Of a stretch of DNA of 64,000 nt, positions 45,692 to 58,179 are shown in pieces. Source of the DNA: Histoplasma ohiense (taxonomy: Eukaryota; Ascomycota; Eurotiomycetes; Onygenales; Ajellomycetaceae); contig JAEVHH010000002.1 of NCBI GenBank assembly GCA_017607445.1, forward strand, positions 5,300,001 through 5,364,000, in the 5' to 3' direction. The notes under the pieces are model-generated. The model had not been told where the DNA came from. It made no database searches and saw nothing but the letters and a program-made list of their open reading frames with translations. Each line of letters opens with the position of its first letter. The first letter of the stretch is position 1. The position numbers were made by a program, and so were the translations under genes.

Positions 45692-48600
45692 ATGCCTCTT
45701 GCTCTTAACCGATCCACCTCCAACTACAACACTCTTAGGACCGGCGATGACGGCACCAGTGATCGTGATGATAATCCCCAGCTGATAGTAACCTCTCCGT
45801 CATCCCCAACGCCTCGCCGGACACCGACTACTCGTTTTGCGGATGAGTTGGATACCCCCAGCCGCCTACCTAGGCGTGGCACGCAAGACGCGGACGAGAG
45901 AACGGGCCTTTTGGGCGCTTCTGACGACTCAAACCGCACATACACCTCTATCCAGAGTGGTTCTTCCACCCCCCGCCCGGCCCCCTTCCATAGACACACC
46001 AGCGCTGCTTCCAGTGTACGAATACCCAGGAACCACAGTCGGGCAAACTCACAAGTCGCCAAGTTTGGTGGCGGGGATTGGTTGTTGCCGGATGCGGCAG
46101 ACTACTTGAAGAATACCCTGGGCGGGTCGTTTTTGGATGACAGGGTGTGGTACGACCAGTTTACGTCCACCGACTGGGTGCATGACAGCATCGCAGATGG
46201 CATACGGCTTAGGCAGCTGCGAAGCCGGAAGGATATTCGCGGACGTCTTCTGGCCTGGTTTGACGGGGCGCAAGGGTGGATTCTGGTTGCGGTCATTGGA
46301 TGCATAACGGCCTGCTTTGCGTACTTCGTCGATGTGACGGAACATGCCATGTTTGACATCAAGCAAGGGTTCTGTACGGAGAGCTGGTTTGTTAGCAAAC
46401 GCCGTTGCTGCCTGTCTGAGGAGAAGTGTGATGCGTGGCTGTCCTGGTCTGAGATACTAAAGACCTCGCCCATCGACCAGGACTGGGTCGACTTCATTGC
46501 CTTTGTTTTCTGGGCTGTCGCCCTCGCTGCCCTCGCGTGTGTGCTTACGCTTCTTACGAAAACAGTCGTGCCCTCGTCCATCTCGCTGTCTACATTGGAT
46601 GAGGATCTTGGAGCTCAGGTCAATTCATCGCCGATAGACGATCGGAAAACACATTCTTCTAGCCAGTCGCCGCAGAGAGGGGCAGTCGCTTCTCCTCCAA
46701 TGGTTTACTACTCTGCTGCTGGCAGTGGTGTCGCGGAGGTGAAGGTCATTCTCAGCGGGTTTGTCCTGCATGGATACTTGGGCTTCAAAACACTGATCGT
46801 AAAGACGTTAGCCCTTGTTTTAGCAGTCGCCTCGGGACTAAGTGTTGGAAAAGAGGGCCCCTACGTTCACATTGCCTCTTGCATTGGAAACATATGCTGT
46901 CGAATATTTTCGAAATATCACCAAAATGATGGTAAACGGCGTGAGGTGTTGAGTGCCAGTGCTGCTAGTGGGGTGGGTGTTGCATTCGGCGCCCCTATCG
47001 GAGGCGTGTTGTTCGGTCTGGAAGAAGTCAGGTATGGGATTCGTCCGTTAAAGCAGGAAGCATGGCGTATCAAGGATATACGCAAGCTGACAATCCGTCT
47101 TCCAGCTATTACTTTCCTCCCAAAACCCTCTTTCGAACATTCTTCTGTTGCATCGTAGGTGACCCCATCTACTGAGATACTTTGATGATGTACGCTGACC
47201 CGGGAATAGGCAGCCGCTCTTTCTTTGAAATTCTTGAACCCGTATGGCACTGGGAAAATAGTGCTGTTCGAGGTTCGCTATGACTCAGACTGGAAGGTAT
47301 TCGAGCTTCTGATATTTATGCTCCTCGGCCTACTGGGTGGTGCCTCGGGTGCCCTGTTTATAAAAGCCTCGAAGCTCTGGGCACAGTCGTTCCGCCGCAT
47401 TCCAGTAATCAAACGCTGGCCGCTGCTGGAAGTCGTCTTGGTCTCATTGATCACGGGCGTAGCCAGTTTTTGGAATCGCTATACGAAATTGTCTGTCTCA
47501 GAACTTCTTTTCGAACTTGCAAGCCCATGTGATCCTGACACCGAATCAAGAACAGGGCTCTGCCCTACAGGCGACAAGATCCCTGAAGTGATCCGTTATC
47601 TTGTCATTGCTTTTGTTATCAAGAGTCTTCTGACTATTATAACATTTGGCATTAAAGTGCCTGCCGGCATCTACGTCCCATCTATGGTCGTTGGCGGATT
47701 GCTGGGCAGAACCATGGGGCACATTGTTCAGTATTTCGTTGTACATTTCCCGGACTGCTTCCTTTTCAGAAGTTGCTCCAGTTCTCGCGATGCACTATCG
47801 TGCATAAACCCGGGGGTTTACGCTCTCATCGCTGCTGGCTCTACGATGTGCGGTGTTACCCGGCTCTCTGTGACGCTAGTTATCATCCTGTTTGAGTTAA
47901 CGGGTAGTCTTGACCATGTACTTCCGTTCTCCCTTGCAATCCTCTGTGCTAAATGGACCGCGGATGCAATGGAGCCACTAAGCATATATGTAAGCCTGCA
48001 CTTGTATTCTGTTAAACTTAGCCTATTTCGCTATTTGCTTTATCTTGATATCATACTAACAAATCCCAGGACCTCCTTACCGATATGAATTCATACCCCT
48101 ACTTAGACAATAAACTCCACCCAACCTCCGACATCGCGCTAAGCGAACTCGTCCCTCGCGTCCGCAAGAACCGTATCATAGACATCTCCAACTCCCCCCT
48201 GGTCCCCGCAATGGAGCTCCGCAAGAAACTCGATGTTCTCCTTAGGGCCGGCGAACTGGACGGTGGCCTGCCGATCCTGCGAAAGAATATCTTGGTCGGG
48301 TTGATCCCCGCACCCGAGCTCGAGTTTGCGCTTGATAGACTTGAGAATGAGGCCGAGTCAATGTGCTTGATGTGCACTGACAGCCCGTATGGCGATTGGA
48401 GCTGTGATGGAGAGGCGGGCGGGGATGGGAATAGAGATCGAAGTAGGAGTGGACTCAATTCGACGGGTCTGATGGCAGATTTTACGCCGTATATTGATCC
48501 GGTAGGTTCTTTTCCCCACCACCCAACCTTCGCACCGGGCGCGCACCAGCATTACTTTTTGTATTATTCATATATTATCCCAACCCGCTCCCACAACTAT

Positions 48601-48842
48601 CTGCTCGATCTGCCGATGGCAGATACATGATATAATGTATACTAACCTATATATCTGTTATTTCTATCTAGGCACCCATGGCATTGGATATCCACTCCCC
48701 CATAGACCTTGTATACCAATGCTTCGTCAAGCTTGGGCTGCGCTACATGTGTGTCCAGCGCGATGGCCAATATGCCGGCCTGGTGCACAAGAAGTCCTTT
48801 GTCAAATTCATGAAGGAGCATGAGGAAGGGGCGCATAAGTGA
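45692..48842 (+). CDS. CLC-family chloride channel / Cl-/H+ exchanger (Gef1-like)
   Basis: Five exons: 45692-47031, 47106-47154, 47210-47989, 48070-48501, 48672-48842; 2772 nt, 923 aa, phases closing. A disordered Ser/Thr-rich N-terminus precedes the membrane domain (GWILVAVIGCITACFAYFVD). The conserved loops are GLSVGKEGPYVHIASCIGNI with the gating glutamate (about Glu388), FGAPIGGVLFGLEEVSYYFP with the internal proton glutamate position (about Glu444), and VPAGIYVPSMVVGGLLGR. Both glutamates are those of exchangers, not channels. The C-terminus carries two CBS-type segments (NSPLVPAMELRKKLDVLLRA and LRYMCVQRDGQYAGLVHKKS). Gef1-type proteins acidify Golgi, endosome or vacuole compartments and affect copper and iron handling. 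The 49-nt exon 2 encodes SYYFPPKTLFRTFFCCI. The start ATG at 45692 is chosen over the upstream non-ATG extension. Confidence 0.94.
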
Positions 48843-49641
48843 GCGATAGAAAAATACACTTATAATAAAGGGAAAGCTTTCAGGGATGAGGATGGATGGT
48901 GGAGCATGGAAATGTGCAAAGTGAAACGATGAGCACGGAAGTTGGTTTTCATGTGGATAGATTTTTTTCCCCCTCCCTTTTCCTTTTCTTTCTGGCTGAT
49001 ATCCCTGATGACGCATGTATATACTTACATACTTAGAATTTCGTTCTTTCTGCATGGTAGGTAGCTGGCTCACTTTACTCTCCTTTCCCGTCCTGCGGTT
49101 GTGTTACACGTCCTTTTCCCATGGGGCCGGGGCTACACCATTTTGTTTCAATTATCGGGTATTTGCCGCCCAAATTCATAGATCTATATTGTTTTTCTTC
49201 ATCGATGTCTACAATAGCTCTTATTTCGCTTTCTTTCTTGCTTTCTTTCTATAAACACTACGATTTGATAATCTAGATTGTTAACTATCTCAGGTTCTGT
49301 AGATTTGCACTGATTCTTATCAGTGATTTTCTCAAAAGCTAGAAGGAAAAAGTCCAGAATTGTATATCAATTTCTTTGTGCTGTCCATGTTGTAACATTT
49401 CTCTGTATTCAAACATATTTTCTCCTCTTAATTTAATGTTCGTATCCGACATAGCGTTGAGGATATTCATTTTTCCTCATGGGGTACCAGTTGCACGGTG
49501 TGCCCATACAAAAGATACCAGCGTTATGTTATTTATCCCCCGCAGCCCCGATCCTGATCTGACCAGCAACCGCAACCCCGTTTGCCGCCCTCGACTCCCA
49601 CTTCCCTCCCACCGAACCCCCATCCCGCATCCCGCATCCCC
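48843..49641. other. tandem gene spacer
   Basis: About 800 bp between two plus-strand genes; T-rich, with pyrimidine tracts. It should hold the CLC 3' UTR and the promoter of the isochorismatase-like gene. No gene supported. Confidence 0.55.
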
Positions 49642-50799
49642 ATGCTCCGGCCAGCGAGCATTCCACGTTTCTCGCCTCGCTTTCTATCCTCCCACGCCTC
49701 CCCCTCTGTCTCCTCGAAGCTCTGTGCGGCAAAACCTTACTCCCGCGGCCCAGTCACCCCGCCAGCAAGAATGTCTTCTGGAACCGCTGCTCCTGCGCTG
49801 AACCCGAAGACGGCACGGATTGGTTAGTTCTGATTTTTTTTTTTTTTAAACTTTTTTCTCTTCCTTTTTGCCAGTTATTTTTTTGGTCTTGAAGAATGGC
49901 TATGGCTAATAGATAGCTGCTTCTTTGCGTTAGGGAATCCGGCACTTTTGTATGTTTGACCTCATTTCTAAGAACGTACAGTCCTGGGCTTGACGGCCTG
50001 CGATGGATATATATATATATATATATATATAAAGAATTGGACGCTGTATACTACATGAAATGCTTTGCTGACCGGTGGCGTATTTTTGCGCTCCTACAGC
50101 ATTTGCGATATCCAGGAGAAATTCCGCCCGGTTATCTATGAGTTTTCCAAAATGTCAGTATTCCCCCCCCGCTTTTCCCCTCCCCTGACAGCAATCCCAC
50201 GTACACCAGAAAGAAACGATAAACGCAATCACTCAATTTCAAACCTATGGAGAACCCAACTAATGTATCACCACAGAATCACCACAGCCTCCAAGCTCCT
50301 CCGGGCTGCCAAACCCCTCAACATCCCCATCTACATCACCACCCAAAACCGCGCCCGCCTCGGCACAACCGTCTCCGAACTCGGCCCTTACATCGACCCA
50401 GCCACAAACCCCAATGTCCGCGCCGACCTCGACAAAACCCTCTTCTCCATGGTCACCCCGGAGCTGAAGGCCCAATTCCCAGCACAGCCGCTCGACGCCA
50501 TCATCGTCGGAATCGAGTCGCACATCTGCGTCACGCAGACGACTCTGGACCTGCTGGCGCTGGGCCACAGGGTGTATGTGGTTGCGGATGGGGTGAGCAG
50601 TGTCAACCCGGAGGAGAGGGTGGTGGCGTTGGCGCGGCTGCGGGATGCGGGCGCGATTGTGACGACGAGCGAGAGTCTTTTGTTTGAGATCATGGGCGAT
50701 GCGAAGCATGCGGTGTTCAAGCAGGTTAGTGGGCTTGTGAAGGAGACTGGAGACGAGACGAAGAAGGCCCTGGGAGTGTTTTGTGGCAGTAAGATCTGA
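49642..50799 (+). CDS. isochorismatase-fold hydrolase (ISOC2-like)
   Basis: Four exons: 49642-49822, 49934-49949, 50100-50153, 50277-50799; 774 nt, 257 aa. Exon 2 is only 16 nt (GNPAL plus part of Phe). Joined, it reads IGNPALFICDIQEKFRPVIY, the family start with catalytic Asp69. The lysine is in DKTLFSM (Lys137) and the nucleophile in VGIESHICVTQTTLDLL (Cys168), so the Asp-Lys-Cys triad is complete. The fold covers nicotinamidases and isochorismatase-like enzymes; the spacing and the IVGIESHICV block fit the eukaryotic ISOC1/2 group, whose substrate is not known. The N-terminal 60 residues are Arg/Ser-rich without acidic residues, resembling a mitochondrial targeting sequence. An internal Met (MSSGTAAPALN, 49771) could give a cytosolic form. 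Intron 2 contains a TA repeat. Confidence 0.88.
50007..50031. repeat. TA dinucleotide microsatellite in intron 2
   Basis: About 12 TA units inside the intron 49950-50099 of the isochorismatase-like gene. Confidence 0.9.
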
Positions 50800-52261
50800 T
50801 ATGATCTGATATGTATATACAAGTTTATTATTATTATTATTATTATTATCATTTTTTTTCCTAATCTTGGGATTTGATAACCTTTGCGAAACTAAGAGGG
50901 GACAACGGAGGAAAATCAATCTCCCCATATCTAATTATGAATTTTCATATTTGACGAAAACGATTCTTTTTATCGTGGCGCGTGAGCAAAAGGGATAACA
51001 TCCTATGTATATATGAGAATATCTGTTGATTGCTGAAATTTGTCACAATCAACTTCCTAACCAGCAACCACCATAAATTCCCGAGACTCTACCTTCTCGC
51101 TCCATATATACTCTGCAGTATTTTCTCACCCCGCTCTACTGCGCCAAACAAACAAAAAAAAAGGGGGGGGGAGATAGATCGGTGCCCCAAAGTTGAGAGG
51201 GAGATAATGTAGGAGAGCAAAGAAGCGATAGTGAGTCCCTTAAAAGAGGAGCACGGAAATGAGATATTCATTGCCCCGTGCCCTTTGCCTTTCCTCGCTC
51301 ACAAAGGGGGCCAGTGCAACGAGGTTGTGTGGACAGAGAGAGAGAGAGAGAACCCGCGATAGAGAAATAGCGAAGTCGGGGGCAAGGAGGGGCGTTTTCG
51401 AAGACGAAGACGAGTTCCTGGCCAATTTTAAAAATAAAAATAATACAAAAGAAGGCAATAGTGTATTGGGGTAGCCCAGCGGGAGAGAGCGCTCAAATCT
51501 CAGGCCCGATCACATCGTTTCTAATCTATCTAAGGATTCTCCTCCTCCAGCTCCACTAAAAATCACATTTTAATCAGCCCTGAATCAAGCGTTCCTTTCT
51601 TACAAAATTTCCCCCATCGAAGGCTCCCAAGATATTATATTAAGGGAGGGGGAACGCAGTCGTACTTAGCTCGCTAGCCTTAGAAACGCGACAGCAACTT
51701 AGGAGAACAGCGAAAACTGCTGTATGGGAAAAACCCCCTTGGCTCCAGGAGGCATACATGACTTGCTGGAATGTATGATTTCAAGAGTCAAAGGGCAGAC
51801 AGACATCACGTGGAGCGGGCGAAGGTCATGGCCCGCGGGACGCGCAAAAGGGTCGTGGAGCTGAGGAGAAATAGAAGCTGACGCTGTCAGTTATTAGAGG
51901 GAGAGAGCACGGTGGAGAAGTGGGGTGTGGGAGGGGCCGCGCCGGACAAGGAACGAGCAAGACGCAACGAGAGCAGGTTCCCACAGGAACCTGGGCAAGA
52001 TATTTGTGCTTCTGCCTGCCCGGGTGTGGTGAAGGAAATATCTATGAGTAATTGGGGGAGACGACGAAGGGGTCATGAACTGGAAATGAAGATTTTGTAT
52101 CAAGGGAATCGCTAAATATAACATTGTCCGAAGCGAAAAATAACACGAGGAAACAATCATCAACCATCAAGCTAAAACCTGCTCATAACAACTTGCCGAT
52201 CGTCACACAGCATCGCTGAAGATGGCCAGGGAACCCCATCGAGCCATAAAAGAAAGCTGCA

Positions 52262-52303
<42 letters not shown>
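50800..52303. other. convergent intergenic region with microsatellites
   Basis: About 1.5 kb between two stop codons. It contains an ATT-type tract at 50822-50848, a G-run near 51162, a GA tract near 51336-51350 and the long TC repeat at 52262-52301. A segment near 51472-51500 resembles a tRNA D-arm only in part (see rejected items). No gene supported. Confidence 0.5.
52262..52301. repeat. TC dinucleotide microsatellite
   Basis: Nearly pure (TC)n of about 40 bp that ends 2 bp short of the minus-strand THI6 stop codon. It is therefore transcribed as (GA)n at the very start of the THI6 3' UTR. Confidence 0.92.
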
Positions 52304-52305
<2 letters not shown>

Positions 52306-54559
52306 ACGGGTGAATCAAGTGCACCTTCGCCATTTTCTTGAAGATATTCTCTTCCACAGTAGCAGCCTCACAGTTCGACGTTTTGGAGGCTTCGCCAGAA
52401 CTGTTGCCGCCATTTTTCCGCTCAACAGCCCACATCCTCAACGCGAAGAGTTCATCGATAAGTGCTGGGAGAAAGGTGCCAGGGCCGTGCACTCCGTCTT
52501 TCACGGCAGCGCGCTCAGCAGCAATTTCGAGCAGAAGTAAACTGGCTAGTACTGTGAGTAGTTTGTCACTTCTGTGCACGGCGAGGAAGGAGGCAGCTAT
52601 GGTGCCAATTATGCAACCGGTCTGGGAAACAGGTTGGGTTGGTTAGATTGTGATTTATAGCATGATGAGGTTATTTTCTTCGGCAGTGAATAGGTGGGAA
52701 TCATAAAAGGGGAACGGAGGCAAAGTGATGTTATTTGTAAGACTTACGCCTGTAATATGTCCGAGGAGACTGTGTCCATTGCCAATTGCAAGAGTGCGCT
52801 CACCATCGCTCAGGTAGTCCACGGCGCCGGTGAGAAGGGCGATGTTTCCTGGGAAAATTGCTTGTTATATATACATTTCGAAATCAAGAGATTTGTTGCT
52901 GTTTAATCCCAATCCTATAGTACGGTCTGATGCAAGTGCATATAATGGAGGATGAAAATATGTACTATAGAGGATTTGCGTAGGCGTTGTGTTTTTTGAG
53001 GTTTCCAACGACGTGCATGTCGCACCAAAAGGAAAAGAGAATAGGAGTAATTGGTACAGGGAACAATATGGAAAAGGCTTACTCTCCCGCTTCGCAAGGT
53101 CCATGACAAGTCTCGCTTTTTCTTTGCAGCTCAAAGTACTTGGTCCGCTGTCGACGCCGACCTGGTGCCCGCGGACTTTGCCATACACTTGAATCAACTC
53201 GCTTTCATTCCCTTTAATAAGGTCGAAATATCCACCAGCCATGAGCTTTTTCGCAGCTTTGCGGCGAACATCCGTAGCACCAGCCCCAACTGGATCAAAC
53301 ACAACAGGGTTCCCTTCGGCATTATACGCCTGTAGGGCCTGGAGGTAATTATCGATGCTTTCATTATTCAGGGTCCCCATATTAATCAATAACGAACCGC
53401 CATTTTTGGCGAGGTCAACTGCTTCGGGGCCATATCCGGACATAATTGGAGATGCACCACTATATTGGGGTCAGCCATAATAAACATTATCGAATAGTAA
53501 CAAGTTCGGAGTTCTTACATTGCAATGGCGACGTTTGCAGCAAAATTAGCTACCACAAAATTGATCATATTGTGGCATAAGGGTCGCCTTGTCGCCACCA
53601 GGTTGACGATATCTGGCACTTGATCTAATAGCAGGGTAACTTCATTCTCCCGAGGAGGAAGGGGAATCGTGGCTAAGGGAGGAATTTGTTTCACTAGTTT
53701 GCAAAACGATGCGGCGGCTTCTCTCGGGTTTTCCGCCGCCATGATCGCGCTCACAATCGCAGCACCATCAAGGCTTTTCAGTGGTGCTTGTGATTGGTAT
53801 ATAACTCGTTGAACATTTGACAAATTGATACCACCGATCGCAACTGTTCCGACTCGTCTGGGCATTGTGGAAAGAAACGCCAAAATCTCTCTTGTGCCAG
53901 CAGGCCCGATAATAGACTTGGTGTTGGCTTTCCTTTATCACCGTCAATTGCCAATTCCACAACTTGAAGCTGTAAGTTCCATGAAGCTCAAAGACAGCAT
54001 GGAACCCTAATATCAAGTGACTTACGTGGGCGTTGCGAATACGGTTCCAATTCCGAGGTAATCAGCCCCATCCTGAACTGCCTTGAGCGCTTCCCCGTTC
54101 GAGGATACTGACGCGCCGATATAGGCGTTAGGAGGCAGCAATTTCTTTGCGTCTAGTATGCCTAAACAAGCGCAACAAACGGAGCTTAGTTCCCCGTTGT
54201 AGAGCAGACAGGACAGCGGGACTAACTCATGTCATCCTGTCCAAGATGGACGCCTTCGGCACCAACAGCTAATGCGACGTCAACGCGGTCATTGATGATT
54301 AGAGGGATATTGTGCTTCTTTGTAATTTCGTGGAGTCTCTTTGCAGTCTCAATCATCACACCAGAGTCACTGTGCTTGTCTCTATACTGGACAACAGTGA
54401 CGCCTAAACAAGGCAACTTAGTAAAAATGCCAATACGTTGTACACTCCATAGAGTGTGAACTTACCCCCTTGAATGGCATTTTGAACTACCTCACACAAA
54501 TCCCTGCCGCGCAGAATGGCGGGAGTAGAGTCTGTAACTAAGTATACGGACAAATCCAT
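52304..54559 (-). CDS. THI6: bifunctional thiamine-phosphate synthase / hydroxyethylthiazole kinase
   Basis: Seven exons: 54559-54466, 54403-54227, 54161-54026, 53932-53519, 53459-53083, 52848-52748, 52621-52304; 1617 nt, 538 aa (yeast Thi6 is 540 aa). The N-terminal half is thiamine-phosphate synthase: MDLSVYLVTDST, VTVVQYRDKHSD, NDRVDVALAVGAEGVHLGQD, YLGIGTVFATPTKANTKSII and VAIGGI. The C-terminal half is the thiazole kinase: NFVVANFAANVAIAIGASPI, NPVVFDPVGAGATDVRR, LIKGNESEL and IGNGHSLLGHITG. That last block joins TGCIIGTIAA, carrying catalytic Cys436. The enzyme phosphorylates the thiazole unit and joins it to the pyrimidine unit to give thiamine phosphate. The acceptor at 53933 was chosen because the alternative AG five bases later breaks the frame. 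I looked for a TPP-riboswitch-like element in the leader and introns and saw none. Confidence 0.95.
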
Positions 54560-56056
54560 GGCAATCTATGGGATACGCTTGTAACGGCTGGAAGAGAATA
54601 TGACAAATGTGATTGTACTCTGCAGGTCTATTAGTAAATAATATCAAGATTCCAAGCAAGCTGATATCCGTAGAAGTAAAAAACGAGCAGCGATTAAAAA
54701 AAATATGTTTGTGTTTCTCGTATGGATACATTGTCTCTCAACATTCATTCACGGTCAAACATGGGCATGCAGGAACAGTGCCAGGCCACAATGAACGGCA
54801 ATCCACACCAAAATCATGGTGGTTTTTTAGCCAGGAAAGCAGCCAGGTTTTGCAGTGGGGCCTAGTGCAATATGTGAATACAAGTAACATTTTCCATGAA
54901 TTTTATAAGCGTCAACTTAAGTGGATCTAATACAAGACCAAAGAAGATTGAGAGGAGATTGTTCTGCTACATGAAACAAAGCATTGTCAATAGCAGAAAC
55001 TAAATCGAATCAAGCAACAAAGCAGGATACATAGGGTGAAAGGATGCGTCATATGTAAAGCGCGGGAAACCAAGTTCTTTCGAGGGGCTCCCGGACAAAG
55101 GGATTTTGTACCTGATTTTTCAAGTGGTGGTCGTGGCTTTTTCGATTGCTGGAAACGTATAAAGAGCGCAGATGGGAAGGACGGCATCCAACCCGGGAAT
55201 CCAAAGGATAGGAAACACCAAGGTCTTTCTATATACCGAACACACAAAAGAGAATGAAATGACCCGCCCTCAATCATAAGACCCTTTTTTACGCATTGGA
55301 GCACTTCGACGTCGGAATTTCCTCTTTGGGGCATATCAGCCTGTCCACGTGATCTATCCCATCGCGCGATTAGTCAGCTCTAGAAATCACATTCTGCCGC
55401 CGATCGGATTTCTGGATCCGGACACCGCCCCACCCTTTGCTGGCCTCCAACACTAAAATCTTTCTTTTCCGCTCATCCACAACCTCTCCAACCTCCTTCA
55501 ACCACCGCCATCACCATACCGGCTTATCCAGATTGTTTTATCTTATCCCTTAGCTGGGCATTCTGATATTGTTTCCCGCCTCATCTGATCGGTGCTGCCC
55601 CCCAACGCGCTGCCATTCTGTGCTCACTGAGATATCTCGTTGTCTCGGCCCAACCCACGTTTCCCATCAGGTTCCCCAAGCCTTCTGCCACCAAGCAAGA
55701 TAGAGCACCTGTCTATGTATTCGCCCTACGTCAACGCTTTCGAACACCACCTGCCGCTCAAGCTGCAAACGTTTCGCCCTGTGCGAAAACCTTGTAGTTA
55801 CCATTCCAGATCTTGTGGCTGAGATTCACTTGCTCTGAGTTCACCTACGCTGTCAACCCTTCCATATCGCAGCCGAGCCGCAGAAATTTCCGCTTTCACT
55901 ATCCTACTCAAGATATCACGGGTAAATTCGTGATACGCATGTCTTGTAGCAATCGAAACTCCATCCCCCAGCCCCTCTCCGCGTTTCGTCCTATATCCCT
56001 CCTCTTCTTAGCCTTTTAAAGAATTCCAAAATTTCGTCTCTCTTCTTACCGTGACA
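54560..56056. other. divergent intergenic region THI6 / eIF5
   Basis: About 1.5 kb with both promoters; pyrimidine-rich sequence before the eIF5 start (about 55430-56050) is typical of a highly expressed gene's leader. Short frames only; no gene supported. Confidence 0.55.
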
Positions 56057-57587
56057 ATGGCTACTACCGTCAACATCCGTCGGGTAAGTCAATTTCCAGA
56101 GCTCTTCCTGTTACTTGAAATATATGTTGGGCTTACATATACTGACATGATGCAACAGGACAACCCTGATCCCTTTTACCGTTACAAAATGGAACGCCTC
56201 CAGGCAAAGATCGAAGGCAAAGGCAATGGCATCAAAACTGTTGTTGTTAATCTCAACAATGTTGCCCAGTCTTTGGGTCGCCCACCAGCCTGTAAGTATA
56301 CTTTGCCTGCCGATCTTCGTTCCATTGTTTTTCTTCCGTTTTATTGTTGTCGTTCCGATGCCAAGGCTAGTATGATACTAACCTCTGGGAACTAGACTTG
56401 ATCAAGTACTTCGGGTTTGAACTCGGGGCTCAAGCAAACGCTAAGCCGACAGATGATCGCTGGATTATCAACGGCGCCCACGACGCTTCCAAACTTCAGG
56501 ACTACCTTGACGGGTTTATCGTAAAATTCGTTTTGTGCAAGAAGTGCAAGAACCCAGAAACCGAAGTTGTCGTCAAAGAACCCCGCATTATCCTGGACTG
56601 CAAGGCCTGTGGTGAACGGTCCGATGTTGACCTTCGTCAAAAGCTTAGCAGTTTCATTTTGAAGAACCAGCCAAAGAAGGGAAAGAAGGACAAGTCCACC
56701 AAGAAGTCTCGGCGCGAGAGAAACAAGGGCAAGGGTGACGGAGAGACGAATGGAGAGGCAAACGGAGAGTCAAATGGTAGCCCGGTAGATAGCAACTCCG
56801 ATGGAGGAGATGAAAACGGCGATGGTGCTCTCGACGCCCATAGTGATGATGAGCTTACTCGTCGCATTAAAGCTGAGGCGGAAGAAATCGAGCAGTCCCA
56901 AGAAATCGACGACGACGACTGGGCGGTTGATGTTTCCGAGGAAGCTGTCAAGGCTCGTGCTCAGGAACTCCCCGACGATGTTAAACGTTCTCTCGTCATT
57001 GATGATGATGATGATGGTGAAGGGGAAAATGGGTCGGCCTCCGCTTACGATCTTCTCGGTAGCTGGATTATAAGCTCTGCCAAGGGTTCTGAGGAAGGTG
57101 TCTCAAGCATCAGTGACATCGACATCTATATGAAGGCCAAGGAACTGGGAATTGAGTCGAAGCACAAGACCCTCGCCGTCTTGGCTCAGACTATGTTCGA
57201 CGACAAAATTGTTAAGCAAATTCCATCCAGAGCTGGCATGCTCAAGAAGGTAATTGTATAATCTATCCATTAAGTCTATTTGAATTTAGAATACTAATAA
57301 ACCTTGTTTAGATGATCACGTCTGAGCGCCACGAAAAGGCATTCCTTGGAGGAACCGAACGTTTAGTTGGAATTGAACGTCCCAATCTCTGCCCAAGTGT
57401 CCCAGCCATCCTACTCGCTTATTACCAGGAGGATCTGATTTCGGAAGAAGTCCTCAAGGCCTGGGGCTCGAAGGCCAGCAAGAAATACGTCGACATCGCC
57501 ACCAGTAGGAAGGTCCGCAAGGCTGCTGAAAAGTTTATCGAATGGCTTGAGACGGCCGAGAGCGATGAGGATGATGATGAGGATTAA
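56057..57587 (+). CDS. TIF5: translation initiation factor eIF5
   Basis: Four exons: 56057-56083, 56159-56291, 56396-57249, 57312-57587; 1290 nt, 429 aa. The first exon codes MATTVNIRR. Joined to DNPDPFYRYKMERLQAKIEG it places the arginine finger needed for eIF2 GTPase activation. The N-terminal domain continues with IKYFGFELGAQANAKPTDDR and a C4 zinc finger (CKKCKNPETEVVV, then CKACG). A basic/acidic linker follows (KKGKKDKSTKKSRRERNKG). The C-terminal W2/HEAT domain has KTLAVLAQTMFDDKIVKQI and a closing acidic-aromatic segment (FIEWLETAESDEDDDED). eIF5 is the GAP of eIF2 in the 43S/48S complex and bridges eIF2, eIF3 and eIF1. All three introns are phase-consistent. Confidence 0.96.
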
Positions 57588-58179
57588 ACTCCTGCTGGCA
57601 ACATCTCCCAAGGTCAATTGCCCATCCTGCAACATTCTTTTTTTTTCGGGGCCTTTATTCCATCGCTTTAACTCGTTTCGATTTTTCCCTTACCTTTCTT
57701 CCCGTTAGTTTCGTTATATTTGGTCAATTGTATCAATTACCGATCTATATTCACAAGCTCCACTCTACGTCCCTCGTACGAGAATAAAATTCAACTGAAC
57801 CCCATGTCCCCTTATCGTTTCTTTCTTTCATTTTTGGTCTCTTTGGATGAATGATTTCGTTGCTTGCGTTTTGAACAGGTCCAACTCCACTCCTCCATTC
57901 GTTTATTATAGGTGTAGCTGAATAACATATGCAAGAGGAATTATTAAAGTGTTCATTCTATATTACTCTCAACATACTATTCCCCAAACTATTCTGTTAT
58001 TGGTAACCGACGTACCACCCCGAAAAGTTATAAATAAGAACAGGTGGTAGGTCACGAGGGATTGTACTAGCATTCGTAGTAAATAATTTCTTCGAAAAGT
58101 AGTCAAAGCGTTGTGTGTAGTACGAGCCAAAATACGTTGTTAAACAACTAGCATAAATAATGTTTCATTCCCTATCTCA
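57588..58179. other. convergent 3' flank
   Basis: About 590 bp between eIF5 (+) and TTI1 (-) stop codons; AT-rich, with aataaa at 57784-57789. No gene supported. Confidence 0.6.

Noticed and set aside
47155..47209. Thiamine-riboswitch-like ctgaga sequence in a CLC intron
   Set aside because: Only the six-base box matches; none of the other conserved TPP-aptamer segments are present and the gene is unrelated to thiamine.
51472..51545. Possible tRNA gene (tagcccagcgggagagagcgctc resembles a D-arm/A box)
   Set aside because: No matching B box (GGTTCRANNCC) or T-arm follows, and no cloverleaf acceptor stem can be drawn.
53928..53932. THI6 acceptor AAAG just before CCAACACC
   Set aside because: It breaks phase; the AG five bases earlier gives TPTKANTKSII, which matches thiamine-phosphate synthases.
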